The notes below the pieces were generated by a model, which worked only from the letters and a program-made list of their open reading frames with translations, searched no databases and was not told the origin of the DNA. Positions 45,307 through 53,591 of a DNA stretch of 64,000 nt are shown here, piece after piece (position 1 is the stretch's first letter; every line of letters starts with the position of its first letter). Source of the stretch: Actinomycetes bacterium (lineage in GTDB: Bacteria > Actinomycetota > Acidimicrobiia > Acidimicrobiales > Ilumatobacteraceae); contig JANXUF010000033.1 of NCBI GenBank assembly GCA_025356335.1, positions 86,392 through 150,391 of the forward strand, in the 5' to 3' direction. The translations under genes and the position numbers were made by a program.

Positions 45307-46179
45307 ATGTTCACCTCGATGTGGTTGCCGTTGATCGCCGGTGTGGTCCTCGCCGGCGGAGTGACGACGTTGCATCGCCGGCTCGTTCCGGCGTTGGCGG
45401 CGCGTACCGTGATCGTCTCGCTCGTCGTCATCGTCGTCGCTGCCGTGCCGACGTTGTGGATCGTCAGCCTTGATTTCCTTGCCCATCTGTCGTTCGGGCA
45501 CGGGCTGCAATGGTGCAGCGAGATGCTCGGAATGCGCCGTCAGGTCCCGGCCGCCGTCGGTGCCCTCGCCATCGTTGCCTCGGTGACCGGGGCGGTGCGC
45601 AGCGTACGGTTGTTACGCCGCTATCGCCGCCTGCGTCACGACCGTCCCGGAGCAGTCGAGATCGCCTCGTATACGCAGCCGTTCGCCTACACATTGCCAG
45701 GGCGGGGCGGGCGCGTCGTGGTGTCGAGCGGACTGTTGGAGCTCTTGGACGATGACGAGCAGCACGTCGTGCTCGCCCACGAGCACGCCCACGCCCGTCA
45801 CCGCCACGACAGGTACGTGTTGATCGGCCAACTCGCCAGCGTCAACCTGCCGTTCCTGCGACCATTGCTGCGCCGGCTGCAGTTTTCCCTCGAACGCTGG
45901 GCTGACGAGTCCGCCGTCAACGCCGCAGGCGGTGATCGCCGTTTCGTCGCCCGCACCCTCGGCAAAGTCGCCTTGAGCGCATCGGCGCCGGCAGGCGCGC
46001 TCGGTATCAACCGGCTCGGGGTGACCGCCAGAGTCGCCGTATTGCTCTCCCCGGTGATGTCACCGCGTCAACCGGCCGTCACCACGTTCGTCTGGGCGGC
46101 GATCACCGGTGTCGGCGTGCTCGCCGGTGTGCAGATCCACCACCTTGCGGGAATGCTCGCCAGCGTCTGCCTCGGCTGA
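45307..46179 (+). CDS. M56-family membrane metallopeptidase (BlaR-like)
   Basis: 290 residues: N-terminal membrane helices, the zinc motif HEHAH beginning at H158, and RWADESAVNAAGG with the third ligand Glu. No penicillin-binding sensor domain is fused, as is usual in actinobacteria. It probably inactivates the adjacent BlaI-like repressor. It is the last core-like gene before the accessory region. Confidence 0.9.
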   Translation: MFTSMWLPLIAGVVLAGGVTTLHRRLVPALAARTVIVSLVVIVVAAVPTLWIVSLDFLAHLSFGHGLQWCSEMLGMRRQVPAAVGALAIVASVTGAVRSVRLLRRYRRLRHDRPGAVEIASYTQPFAYTLPGRGGRVVVSSGLLELLDDDEQHVVLAHEHAHARHRHDRYVLIGQLASVNLPFLRPLLRRLQFSLERWADESAVNAAGGDRRFVARTLGKVALSASAPAGALGINRLGVTARVAVLLSPVMSPRQPAVTTFVWAAITGVGVLAGVQIHHLAGMLASVCLG

Positions 46180-46209
46180 AACGAAGCGAATCCAGCGCTC
46201 GGCGGCCAG

Positions 46210-46465
46210 GCTCGTATTGTTCTCCCGACGACTTCTTCGTTCGTGCCGAACTCTCCCGCCTGCGCATCTGGCGCGACGCCGTCAGCAAAGCCCCCTGTGG
46301 ATCGCCGAAGGAACCCATCCGAAACGTGTGGCGGTCGCTGCTGGCCATACGTCGGTGTCCGTGGTTCTCGATCGCTACGGCCATCTCTATCCGGAACACG
46401 ACGACGAGCTGACAGACGCGCTCGAACAGAGACTGGCGCCTGCACGTGGCGGCGATCGGCGGTAG
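46210..46465 (+). pseudogene. Tyrosine integrase C-terminal remnant
   Basis: The translation matches the C-terminal part of the intact integrase at 51883: DFFVRAEL, RIWRDAVSKA, then, after a frame change and loss of about 16 codons that held the HxxR motif, LWIAEGTHPKRVAVAAGHTS with the catalytic-Tyr segment SVVLDRYGHLYPEHDDEL. The N-terminal two thirds are missing. It is a dead relative of the active copy and marks the left edge of the accessory region. Confidence 0.85.
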
Positions 46466-46480
46466 GCGCTCTCGGACAGT
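46456..46480. repeat. Weak cassette-site candidate Q
   Basis: TCGGCGGTA followed six bases later by CTCGGACAGT, right after the integrase remnant. It resembles the array core but is diverged. The 46481-46762 stretch beyond shows no convincing gene. Confidence 0.3.
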
Positions 46481-46762
46481 CTCAACCCGAGTTGGTGGAG
46501 GATCAAACGCTGCAACTCGGCGGCCCGACCGGCGATCGACGTGTTCGACGCGAGATCATCCGGACCGGCGCACTGACGCCGAAACCCGACTTGGGCTGGG
46601 CGTCTGATCGCCTGCCGTTCGCGGGATTCGCGATCAGCCAGATAGCCGTGCGATGCCAGCCCCGTCGCGGTCACGCCGCGATCGTGCGGCAAGGCGGCCG
46701 TCAGCGGGGTGCGAGTCGCCCCGCTTCAAAGGTGCCAAGGTTGCTGGTATTGCAGGTTCTGA

Positions 46763-46768
46763 TACCAT
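46763..46768 (+). promoter_or_regulatory. -10 box TACCAT with flanking dyad GGTAT/ATACC
   Basis: TACCAT is six bases before the ATG at 46775. It is overlapped by an inverted repeat GGTAT...ATACC (46746-46766), which would suit autorepression by the HTH antitoxin. Confidence 0.45.
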
Positions 46769-46774
46769 CGCAGC

Positions 46775-47212
46775 ATGCAAAGGAGAGCGGTCGCAGACAT
46801 TGAGGCCGACGCCAGCGAGCACGGCCGCGTTCACGCTGTGCTCGAGCTGGTCGGCGGAGCCCGCCGGACCGTTTCGATCGCCGTCGAAAGAGAGCAGATC
46901 GAATTACCGCCATCGCTCGTCGAGGTGCTGCTCGCCGCCGCCGAATCGCTCGATGCCGGCGCTGCAGTGTCGGTCATCGATCTGCAGGCCGAGATCAGCC
47001 CCGCCCGAGCAGCGAAGCTGCTCGGTGTCTCGCGTCAATACGTCGACAGGCTCGTCGACAGCGGGATGTTGCCGTCGCGACGGCTCACAAACAGCACATA
47101 CCGAAGAATCCCGGTGAGCGCGGTCATCGAACACCGAACAACGAGCGCACGCAAACGAGCAGGAATCACAGCGATCGTCGACGACGCCCTCGCCGCCGGG
47201 CTGTCGTACTGA
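46775..47212 (+). CDS. HTH-type antitoxin, copy 1
   Basis: 145 residues. The N-terminal half is a beta-rich domain (HGRVHAVLELVGGARRTVSIAV). The C-terminal half is an excisionase/MerR-like helix-turn-helix (SPARAAKLLGVSRQYVDRLVDSGMLPSRR). This family pairs with PIN-domain toxins, and a broken PIN gene follows six bases after the stop. It is about 90% identical to the copy at 53163. The frame is intact although its toxin is not. Confidence 0.85.
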   Translation: MQRRAVADIEADASEHGRVHAVLELVGGARRTVSIAVEREQIELPPSLVEVLLAAAESLDAGAAVSVIDLQAEISPARAAKLLGVSRQYVDRLVDSGMLPSRRLTNSTYRRIPVSAVIEHRTTSARKRAGITAIVDDALAAGLSY

Positions 47213-47218
47213 CGACCG

Positions 47219-47782
47219 GTGCCGCCACCATGCGTCCTGCCCGACACCAACGTCTGTGACCCGATGTCGCTCCTCGACCTCATTCTGCGCTGCGACGAAT
47301 CGTCCCTGATCGAGCTGCTCTGGACCGAAGATCTGCTCGATGAACTGACCGCAAATGGGTCGAGCACGGCATCCGATCCGTCGACGACGCAACCCGCATC
47401 TCTCAACAGATTCGAGTCGCCTTCGCCGGCCAGGACGTCCCCCGTGCCGAGTACGAATCACTGATCGACCAGATGCCAGGCGACGACATCGACGACCACG
47501 TCCACGCCGCCGCCGCAGTGTCAGGCGCACCGGTGACGATCCTGACCAACAACGCGCGCGACTTCCCCGGCGGCCCACTCGGCGAGCTGGGCGTCACCGT
47601 GACAACCCCCGACGATTTTCTCGTCGACCTGTCGTTGCGCACTCTGGCGATCTGCTCGAGGTGATCGTGCAAATGGCCGCTGCTCGCAGGAACCCACCAA
47701 TGTCTACGTCCGACGTACTCGACGCCCTGAGCCGAGCCGGCGTACCGAGCTTCGCAGCCAAGATTCATATGGACTTGCACTG
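47219..47782 (+). pseudogene. PIN-domain toxin, copy 1, frameshifted
   Basis: Begins LPDTNVCDPMSLLDLILRCDESS and keeps WTEDLLDEL. The frame then shifts near 47356, where the second copy has one more base. The homology resumes as [33 protein letters not shown] and DDHVHAAAAVSGAPVTILTNNARDFPGG, and shifts again near 47640. The PIN acidic residues are still readable, but no single frame spans the gene, so the toxin is probably inactive. Confidence 0.8.
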
Positions 47783-47796
47783 AATTGCCGATCACC

Positions 47797-47850
47797 CGTG
47801 TAACCGGCATCGGTACCGGACAGTCCTGGCCCGGTCAGCCGCCCCGGTTA
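47797..47850. repeat. Cassette-site A
   Basis: GTGTAACCGGCATCGGTACC then GGACAGT. An outer dyad TAACCGG (47801-47807) / CCGGTTA (47844-47850) encloses it. It follows the broken PIN gene and precedes the Phd/VapC pair. Confidence 0.65.
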
Positions 47851-47967
47851 TCTCGCGCAACGCTGAACGGCTGACACGGTGCCCACGATCGAAGGTCGCG
47901 ATGCGGCGCCGAACTGGGCGCGCTCTAGCGTTTGCCACAGAGCATCCCGATCTGATAATCTGATACT

Positions 47968-48210
47968 GTGACTGAGGTGACCGCGACTGAAGCGTCGAGA
48001 CGTTTCGCCGACCTGCTCGACGGTGTCGAGCATCGAGGCGAGCGCTACACGATCGTGCGCCGCGGCCGGGTCATCGCTCAGCTCGAACCGGCGAGCGCCA
48101 CCTCAGGCGCGCAGGCGAAAGCGCTGCTGCGTCGTCATCGGATCGATCGAGCCTGGAGCGAAGAGGTCAACGCGCTGCGCGATGATCTGACAGTGCAGGA
48201 GCGGTTCTGA
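47968..48210 (+). CDS. Phd/YefM-family antitoxin
   Basis: 80 residues: TEVTATEASRRFADLLDGVEHRGERYTIVRRGRVIAQLEP is the standard Phd/YefM N-terminal DNA-binding fold; the C-terminal tail is the toxin-neutralising part. The GTG start at 47968 has GATAAT eight bases upstream, so it is probably leaderless. It overlaps the PIN toxin gene. Confidence 0.9.
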   Translation: MTEVTATEASRRFADLLDGVEHRGERYTIVRRGRVIAQLEPASATSGAQAKALLRRHRIDRAWSEEVNALRDDLTVQERF

Positions 48211-48605
48211 CGCTGCTCCTGCTCGACACCAACGTCCTCATCGACGCCGAACGATCGGTCCTCGACCTGGACGCACTGATCGCTGACGACGACGAACCCG
48301 CCGTCGCTGCGATCACGATCGCTGAACTCGGCGTGGGCGTCGAGATCGCGACTGGCAAACGCCGACAAGCGCGACAGGCGTTCCTCGACGACATCATCGA
48401 CACCTTGCCGGTCATCGACTACGGTCTCGACGTCGCTCGAACGCACACCAAGCTTCTCGTGGCGGTGCGAAAGGCAGGCCGACCGCGTGGCGCGCATGAC
48501 CTCATCATCGCCGCCACTGCCATCGCCACCGGCCGGGTCGTCATCACGTCCGACAGACCCGGCTTCGATGACCTGCCTGGTGTCATCGTCCAACGACCAA
48601 CCTGA
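48207..48605 (+). CDS. PIN-domain toxin (VapC-like)
   Basis: 132 residues if it starts at the CTG at 48207, which overlaps the antitoxin stop as CTGA; no ATG, GTG or TTG lies before the conserved LLLDTNVLIDAE motif. Further PIN acids are in AELGVGVE, RGAHDLIIAATA and TSDRPGFDDLPGV. Likely an RNase neutralised by the Phd-like protein. The start codon is unusual and may depend on coupling. Confidence 0.85.
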   Translation: MTLLLLDTNVLIDAERSVLDLDALIADDDEPAVAAITIAELGVGVEIATGKRRQARQAFLDDIIDTLPVIDYGLDVARTHTKLLVAVRKAGRPRGAHDLIIAATAIATGRVVITSDRPGFDDLPGVIVQRPT

Positions 48606-48619
48606 CCGGACGCAGCCAT

Positions 48620-48702
48620 AACCGCGTGGTGGTCCGGGCGATGGCCGTGCCCATGGACCCGGCGGTATCGGGCAGTCTGGCATGTGCCCGGCCGGAGCGG
48701 TT
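48620..48702. repeat. Cassette-site B
   Basis: Core CCGGCGGTA at 48659-48667 followed by TCGGGCAGT. Inner arms TGCCC (48648-48652) and GGGCA (48670-48674). An outer dyad AACCGC (48620-48625) / GCGGTT (48697-48702) surrounds it. It lies between a toxin gene and a convergent membrane-protein gene. Confidence 0.75.
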
Positions 48703-48733
48703 CAACTTGGCGTGAGATTCCAGGCGACGGAGT

Positions 48734-49276
48734 TCAGCACCGCCAGTTCGGCGACAGCTCGCCCTGCGCTTCATCGCTGGGGTTGCTGCGGCACGCGGAG
48801 ACGAAGGCCGGAGAAACACCGCTCAATCTCATTGCCCCACCCCTAACGATCGAGGCCCGCGGCTGCTCGAACATGAGTTGCCGGGTGACAAGCACGTAGG
48901 CAAGGGTCAGACAGGCCAGGGATAGGCCCACCAATTCGTTCACCGCGGCGCCGACTCGGTAGGCACCAACAAGTGCCACGCCCGCCACCGTAGTCAGCGC
49001 CACTTCTGCAGCGATCGACCGACGCCGATTCCGATGTTGCCGCACAAGTGATTCCGTAGATACTGGCAGTAGCACGGGCCTTCCCGTCGTTGCGATACCG
49101 AAGAGTAGTGCGAACAGCAGCCAACCGATCGGTCCAAGAAGAACGAGCACAAACGCCCAGTGATGTCGCCTAAATGCGAACACCTTGAGTTTGGAGTCGG
49201 CAACGCCAGAGCCCAGTGCATCGACCTGTGGAAATCCACATGCGGTGAATCGTGCGCTATCGATGACGATGTTCAT
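48734..49276 (-). CDS. Hypothetical membrane protein
   Basis: About 180 residues from the ATG at 49276. Three hydrophobic segments (WAFVLVLLGPIGWLLFALLFGI, VALTTVAGVALVGAYRVG, ELVGLSLACLTLAYVLV) with a basic loop RQHRNRRRS. I recognise no family. Base composition is lower in GC than its neighbours, which fits acquired DNA. A degenerate site-like block (CCCGG...CCGGG, 49298-49318) lies just upstream. Confidence 0.65.
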   Translation of the reverse strand: MNIVIDSARFTACGFPQVDALGSGVADSKLKVFAFRRHHWAFVLVLLGPIGWLLFALLFGIATTGRPVLLPVSTESLVRQHRNRRRSIAAEVALTTVAGVALVGAYRVGAAVNELVGLSLACLTLAYVLVTRQLMFEQPRASIVRGGAMRLSGVSPAFVSACRSNPSDEAQGELSPNWRC

Positions 49277-49539
49277 GCGTGCGAAGCTTGACACACCCGG
49301 CGCCCGTAGGACACCGGGTCGTCGAACAACCCTGTTGCCGCCACCAGACAGTCCCGGCAACTGTCGTGGTCGGTGTCGTCACCGAGATCAGCACGACATA
49401 TCGATGCTTCAAGTTTCAGCGGCGTTTGGCCGGACGCGTCAATGGTGTCCGTTGCCCGCCAGGACGGCTCCGAGATCGTGATCCACGCGATGCGGATGCG
49501 TCGCCTCTACGACCGATGCTCCGCAGAAAGGAGATTCCG

Positions 49540-49818
49540 ATGACTGACAACAAATCCTATGGTCACACCCACAACGGAACAGAACTGACCGAAGAGGTCC
49601 TCGACCGCATGGCGTCGGAGGCTGAGGCAGGCCTGGACCTGTCCAAGCTTCGCCGACGCCCGGGACGACCGGCGATGGGCTCTGGTCCCGCCGACACCCT
49701 GCCGGTACGACTCGATCCCGATCTCCGAAGGGCAGTCAACGAACGCGCCGCGGCGGAGCACACTACCGCCTCCGACGTCGTACGTGAGGCACTCCGCCGG
49801 TACCTCAAAGCAGGCTGA
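49540..49818 (+). CDS. Ribbon-helix-helix (CopG-like) antitoxin
   Basis: 92 residues: acidic N-terminal part (TELTEEVLDRMASEAEAG), a GRPAMG linker, then an RHH domain (TLPVRLDPDLRRAVNERAAAEHTTASDVVREALRRYL). GGAG lies seven bases before the ATG at 49540. No intact toxin is adjacent; the following 250 bases hold only a fragment. Confidence 0.85.
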   Translation: MTDNKSYGHTHNGTELTEEVLDRMASEAEAGLDLSKLRRRPGRPAMGSGPADTLPVRLDPDLRRAVNERAAAEHTTASDVVREALRRYLKAG

Positions 49819-50062
49819 CTGATGGGGAGCGCGGTGGGTCGCCGACGTTCCGACAGCCAAAGTCCTCAACTCCTTGATGCAGGGCATTCTCGGCGAAGGC
49901 GTGTTGGCTCGTGTCGAGACAGTTCCGCCAGTCCAAATGCTCCGAGTTTGCAAGGGACGCGGTGGTCGCCGGGGATCCGGCGATATCGGACTTTCTGCGT
50001 CTTCGGGAACTGCCAAGCTGGACGCGCGATTCAGAGATTGTCGTTGCGTTGGTGCCGTGGTG
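49819..50062 (+). pseudogene. Possible gene remnant after the RHH antitoxin
   Basis: One frame reads SEFARDAVVAGDPAISDFLR, then LPSWTRDSEIVVALVPW with a stop at 50061, and looks like the end of a real protein. The upstream part is in another frame. It may be a decayed toxin partner. I cannot name a family. Confidence 0.3.
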
Positions 50063-50078
50063 ATAGCAGAATGCAAGC

Positions 50079-50309
50079 ATGCCGAATGTGTTGGTCCGAG
50101 ATCTCCCGGATGAGGTGCATGCGAGTCTGCAACGCCGTGCTGAAGCGGCGGGCCAGTCCCTCCAGCAATACCTCGCGACCGAACTCACTCGTCTCGCATC
50201 GATGCCCACCATGAACGACGTGCTCGCACGAATCTCACGCCGTCACGGTGGCCGCGTCGGACTCGACCGTGCCGTCGCCGATCTCGACGAGGAGCGCAGC
50301 TCGCGTTGA
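50079..50309 (+). CDS. FitA-like antitoxin
   Basis: 76 residues: PNVLVRDLPDEVHASLQRRAEAAGQSLQQYLATEL is the FitA-type ribbon-helix-helix; the tail RHGGRVGLDRAVADLDEERSSR would bind the toxin. Its stop overlaps the TTG start of the PIN gene. A normal VapBC/FitAB pair. Confidence 0.9.
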   Translation: MPNVLVRDLPDEVHASLQRRAEAAGQSLQQYLATELTRLASMPTMNDVLARISRRHGGRVGLDRAVADLDEERSSR

Positions 50310-50704
50310 TCGTCATCGACGCGTCGGTGCTCGCCAACGTCGTCGGCGACGACGGGCCCGCCGGACGAGCAGCGCGCGCACGCCTCGCCGCAGAGACTCA
50401 GTGGTCGGCGCCGGACCTCGTCGATGTCGAGACCGTCTCGGTTCTTCGCAGACGCTGGCGTGCAGGCGACCTCACGACCCGCAGGTTCCGATCAGCCGTC
50501 GTCGACCTTCTCTCCCTGCCGATCGCCCGATTCCCAACGGGCCCACTGATGATCCGCGCCTACGAACTCCGGTCGAACGTGACCCCGGACGACGCCACCT
50601 ACGTAGCGCTCGCCGAAGGCCTCTCGTGCCCGCTCGTGACGGCCGACGGCCGCCTGTCACGAGCGCCCGGCATTCGCTGCGACGTGGACGTCCTGGTGTT
50701 CTGA
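50306..50704 (+). CDS. PIN-domain toxin (VapC/FitB-like)
   Basis: 132 residues from the TTG at 50306 (TTGA overlap with the antitoxin). PIN acids: IVIDASVLANVV, DLVDVETVSVLR, DDATYVALAEGL and VTADGRLSRAPG. Predicted site-specific RNase. A weak site-like block (ACCCGCTATACCAGG) follows at 50704-50718. Confidence 0.9.
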   Translation: MIVIDASVLANVVGDDGPAGRAARARLAAETQWSAPDLVDVETVSVLRRRWRAGDLTTRRFRSAVVDLLSLPIARFPTGPLMIRAYELRSNVTPDDATYVALAEGLSCPLVTADGRLSRAPGIRCDVDVLVF

Positions 50705-50859
50705 CCCGCTATACCAGGCCGCTTGCCGACACCGCTACGCGCTGTCGAATTCCAGCGATCGACAAGGCTGTCGACAACAGCCGATTTCGCCCTCGGTTGA
50801 CGTTCTTGGCGGCGGGGTGGAAGGCGTCGATGAGGTCGAGGGTTTGCTCGACCTGTCTG

Positions 50860-51258
50860 TCAAATCTGTAAACGCACCGTTCCTGAATCCGGCTGGTCTT
50901 CACGGCGGCCTATGCGGAGAACGGCAGGGCGGGCTGCTCGACCGTGGAGGCGCGACGCCGTGCGTGTGCCTTCGAGACGGGTGAGTTGACCTGGGTTGGT
51001 GATGACTGTGCTTCGGCGGGTGGGGCGGCGGTGTGGTGCTGAGCGGGGACGTGAGCCGAGGCCTCGAGATCGGAGCGAAGAACCCGGCAGCAACCTTCCG
51101 AAGCGTTTCACCGGCAGGCCAGAACGGCCGTCCGTCGCCAGGTACTCGTCGGCGAGGCGGTACGCCAACGTCCGCCCGATCTGCAACTGCTTCGCCGCTT
51201 GCTCCACCGTCATGTACATCGACGTCGGTTCGTACGACTGCTTCTTGTTCGACTTCAT
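50860..51258 (-). CDS. Excisionase-like HTH protein, C terminus probably altered
   Basis: The first ~50 residues read MTVEQAAKQLQIGRTLAYRLADEY followed by LPVKRFGRLL, the standard helix-turn-helix of small excisionases. After that the frame loses the usual RVPR-type end and becomes Arg/Thr-rich, so a frameshift or truncation near 51100 is likely. It lies beside the integrase on the opposite strand, as excisionases often do. Confidence 0.55.
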   Translation of the reverse strand: MKSNKKQSYEPTSMYMTVEQAAKQLQIGRTLAYRLADEYLATDGRSGLPVKRFGRLLPGSSLRSRGLGSRPRSAPHRRPTRRSTVITNPGQLTRLEGTRTASRLHGRAARPAVLRIGRREDQPDSGTVRLQI

Positions 51259-51479
51259 CCTCGGCTACCTCCACAACTCATGCCTGCAAAAACGCGAATT
51301 CGTGACATCCCTCCAACACCAACGGACACGAGCGAGCGAAAATGGTGAAAGATTTTTTGGATATCTGCTCCGAATGACTGCCGACACCGGTTCGCGTTGC
51401 ATGCGCTCTGGAGGTCACGCCCCACGTTCAGCCGCTGTGCCCGTCCCGACGATCGGCTTCCCCCATCGTTGGAACCACC

Positions 51480-51630
51480 AATACGCGATCGTGTCCAAGG
51501 ACTCGGACTTTCGCCAATTGCGTTCTTGCTGGATCCGCCACCGAAAGCGATATGGCTCAAGATCGGCAATCAGCCGACTTCGGCGATCGCCGCGTTTCTC
51601 AGCAACAACGTCGGCGTGCACCTAGGCTGC
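51480..51630 (+). pseudogene. DUF5615-like (PIN-fold) remnant
   Basis: AIVSKDSDFRQL in one frame continues as FLLDPPPKAIWLKIGNQPTSAIAAFL in another, which together match the C-terminal half of DUF5615 toxins. The N terminus is missing and a frameshift splits the rest. The 51259-51479 stretch before it shows no other gene. Confidence 0.55.
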
Positions 51631-51680
51631 CAAACCTCGGTCTGCAACCTACGCAAATGGCCTGTGAGCTGGGGTTTCTC

Positions 51681-51727
51681 GGTGGGCGATGCGGGCCTCG
51701 ATCCCGCGACCCCCACCGTGTGAAAGT
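51681..51727 (-). tRNA. 3' fragment resembling tRNA-Val(CAC), probable att site
   Basis: On the minus strand: anticodon loop TTCACAC, stem GGTGG, variable GGGTC, T arm GCGGG-ATCGAGG-CCCGC, acceptor ATCGCCC and ACC. The 5' half and the matching anticodon stem are absent, so it is not a working gene (and T54 is A). Integrases recombine into tRNA 3' ends and leave such a copy next to int; this one lies about 155 bases from the integrase start. Confidence 0.6.
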
Positions 51728-51869
51728 GAATAGGGGGTGTTTGCCAGTGTTCACTGGTGTCGTCCCATGCCCTCTGAGCTGGTCTTTTGTGATACGGCGT
51801 GTCACGCCGTGTTAGCCCGTGTTGCACGGTCCGCGGACCTGTCGCGGACCTGGGACGTCATCTCTCGAC

Positions 51870-51875
51870 TACAAT
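51870..51875 (+). promoter_or_regulatory. -10 box TACAAT of the integrase
   Basis: TACAAT lies seven bases before the GTG at 51883, without a Shine-Dalgarno site. It supports that start and leaderless expression. Confidence 0.5.
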
Positions 51876-51882
51876 TTTCGTC

Positions 51883-53001
51883 GTGGCGTCGATCCGGAGG
51901 AAGCAACTCGTCGACGGAACGACGACGTATCTCGTCCGATTCCGCGTCGTCGACGGCACCGAGCGCTCGAAGCAGTTCAGGCGCAAACGTGACGCCGACG
52001 CCTATGCGAATCTGATCGAAGTCGACCGGGCAGCAGGCTCGGCCGTCGACCCGAGACTCGGTCGAACGACCGTCAGTCAGTGGTGGGACGAGTGGTGGCC
52101 GACGGTGACCAACCTGCGGCGAACGACCTATGCGCGCGACGAACAGTATTTTCGCAGCCATGTGCTGCCGACGTACGCCAATGTGTCGCTGGCGAGAATC
52201 GACAGGACCGATCTCCGACGTTGGGTGCAGAAGTTGTCAGCGGCAAAAGCCGACGGCGGGTCTGGCCTCGCGCCGGCGACGGTGCAGAAGGTCGTGCAGG
52301 TGTTCAACAAGTGTCTTCGTGCGGCGCTCGAGGACCGGCGGATCACGTCGAACCCGCTCGATCACCTTCCGCTTCCGAAGATCGAGCGGAAGGAGATGCG
52401 GTTCCTGACCGTCGACGAGGTGTGGACGCTCGCCGACAACATCGACCAGCGTTACCGGGCGTTCGTGCTCGTCGCCTCCTACGGCGGCCTCCGACTCGGC
52501 GAGCTACTCGCCCTGCGCTGGGGCCGGGTGAACCTGCTCAGTCGCCAGGTCGATGTCGTGGAGACGCTGACTGACGTGAACGGTCATCTCGCCGTCGGCC
52601 CGCCGAAGACACGCGCCGCCGTTCGACAGATCACACTCCCCCGCTTCGTCTGCGACGAGCTTGCGATACTGGCAGTTGATCGGCCATCGAGCGACGACCT
52701 CGTGTTCCGCTCCCCCGACGGCTACTTCGTTCGCGCCGGACTGTTCCGGCAGCGCATCTGGCACGACGCCGTGAAAAAGTCGGGTCTGGATCCGCTACGG
52801 ATTCATGACCTCCGCCATACGGCAATCTCGCTGTGGATCGCCGCGGGCGCCAACCACAAACAAGTGGCCGTCCGAGCCGGACACACAAGTGTGTCGGTGG
52901 TGCTCGACCGCTATGGCCACCTCTACCCCAAACACGACGACGAGCTCATCGACAACCTCCAGCAACGAGCGACAGCATCACGTCAGCAGCTTCCAGGCTG
53001 A
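51883..53001 (+). CDS. Phage/ICE-type tyrosine integrase
   Basis: 372 residues. The N-terminal arm-binding domain (RKQLVDGTTTYLVRFRVVDGTERSKQF) is followed by a SAM-like core-binding domain and the catalytic domain with R204 (GGLRLGELLALRW), H308 and R311 (HDLRHTA), the AGHTS motif and nucleophile Y344 (VVLDRYGHL). The integron-integrase-specific insertion is not seen. Start chosen at the GTG at 51883. It adjoins a tRNA-Val-like fragment and is the only complete recombinase in the window, so it is the first candidate for moving the cassettes. Confidence 0.92.
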   Translation: MASIRRKQLVDGTTTYLVRFRVVDGTERSKQFRRKRDADAYANLIEVDRAAGSAVDPRLGRTTVSQWWDEWWPTVTNLRRTTYARDEQYFRSHVLPTYANVSLARIDRTDLRRWVQKLSAAKADGGSGLAPATVQKVVQVFNKCLRAALEDRRITSNPLDHLPLPKIERKEMRFLTVDEVWTLADNIDQRYRAFVLVASYGGLRLGELLALRWGRVNLLSRQVDVVETLTDVNGHLAVGPPKTRAAVRQITLPRFVCDELAILAVDRPSSDDLVFRSPDGYFVRAGLFRQRIWHDAVKKSGLDPLRIHDLRHTAISLWIAAGANHKQVAVRAGHTSVSVVLDRYGHLYPKHDDELIDNLQQRATASRQQLPG

Positions 53002-53162
53002 ACCCGTCACTCGGCTCCCAAGGTCCGTCACGACGACCGCAAGCAAGTGCCATCGAACCGAGGAGTTTGGTGTGCTATCGGGTCTCGGGGACGCTGGATC
53101 ACTTTAGCGCGGGTTGCTGGTATTGCATGTTCCGTTGCTATCGCAGCGTTCAACGGAGAGCG

Positions 53163-53585
53163 GTGGCAGAAATTGAAGCTGACGTCAGCGAGCACGGCCG
53201 CGTTCACGCCGAACTCGAGCTGGTCGGCGGAGCCCGACGGACCATTTCGATCGCTGTCGATGGCGAGCAGATCGAATTGCCGCCATCGCTCGTCGAGGTG
53301 CTGCTCGCCGCCGCCGAGTCGCTCGATGCTGGCGCTGCAGTGTCGGTCATCGATCAGCAGGCCGAGATCAGCCCCGCCCAAGCCGCAAAGCTGCTCGGCG
53401 TCTCCCGTCAATACGTCGACCGGCTCGTCGACACCGGGGTGTTGCCGTCACGGCGGCTCACGAACAGCACCTACCGAAGAATTCCCGTGAGCGCGGTCAT
53501 CGAACACCGAACAACAAGCGCGCGGAAGCGAGCAGGAATCGCCTCGATCGTCGACGACGCCCTCGCCGCCGGGCTGTCGTACTGA
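53163..53585 (+). CDS. HTH-type antitoxin, copy 2
   Basis: Same protein as at 46775 (about 90% identical). The ATG of copy 1 is replaced here by GTT, so the first usable start is the GTG at 53163, six codons in. The HTH segment SPAQAAKLLGVSRQYVDRLVDTGVLPSRR is intact. The dyad before the gene is less regular than in copy 1. A broken PIN gene follows. Confidence 0.8.
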   Translation: MAEIEADVSEHGRVHAELELVGGARRTISIAVDGEQIELPPSLVEVLLAAAESLDAGAAVSVIDQQAEISPAQAAKLLGVSRQYVDRLVDTGVLPSRRLTNSTYRRIPVSAVIEHRTTSARKRAGIASIVDDALAAGLSY

Positions 53586-53591
53586 CGACAA

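Noticed and set aside
46704..46724. tRNA T-arm-like hairpin GCGGGG...CCCCGC
   Set aside because: The loop is nine bases and no acceptor or anticodon part is found around it.
49298..49318. Further cassette site upstream of the 48734 gene
   Set aside because: CCCGG...CCGGG forms a dyad, but the core is too far from CCGGCGGTA to call.
50704..50718. Cassette site after the FitB-like toxin
   Set aside because: ACCCGCTATACCAGG resembles the core only loosely and has no clear arms.
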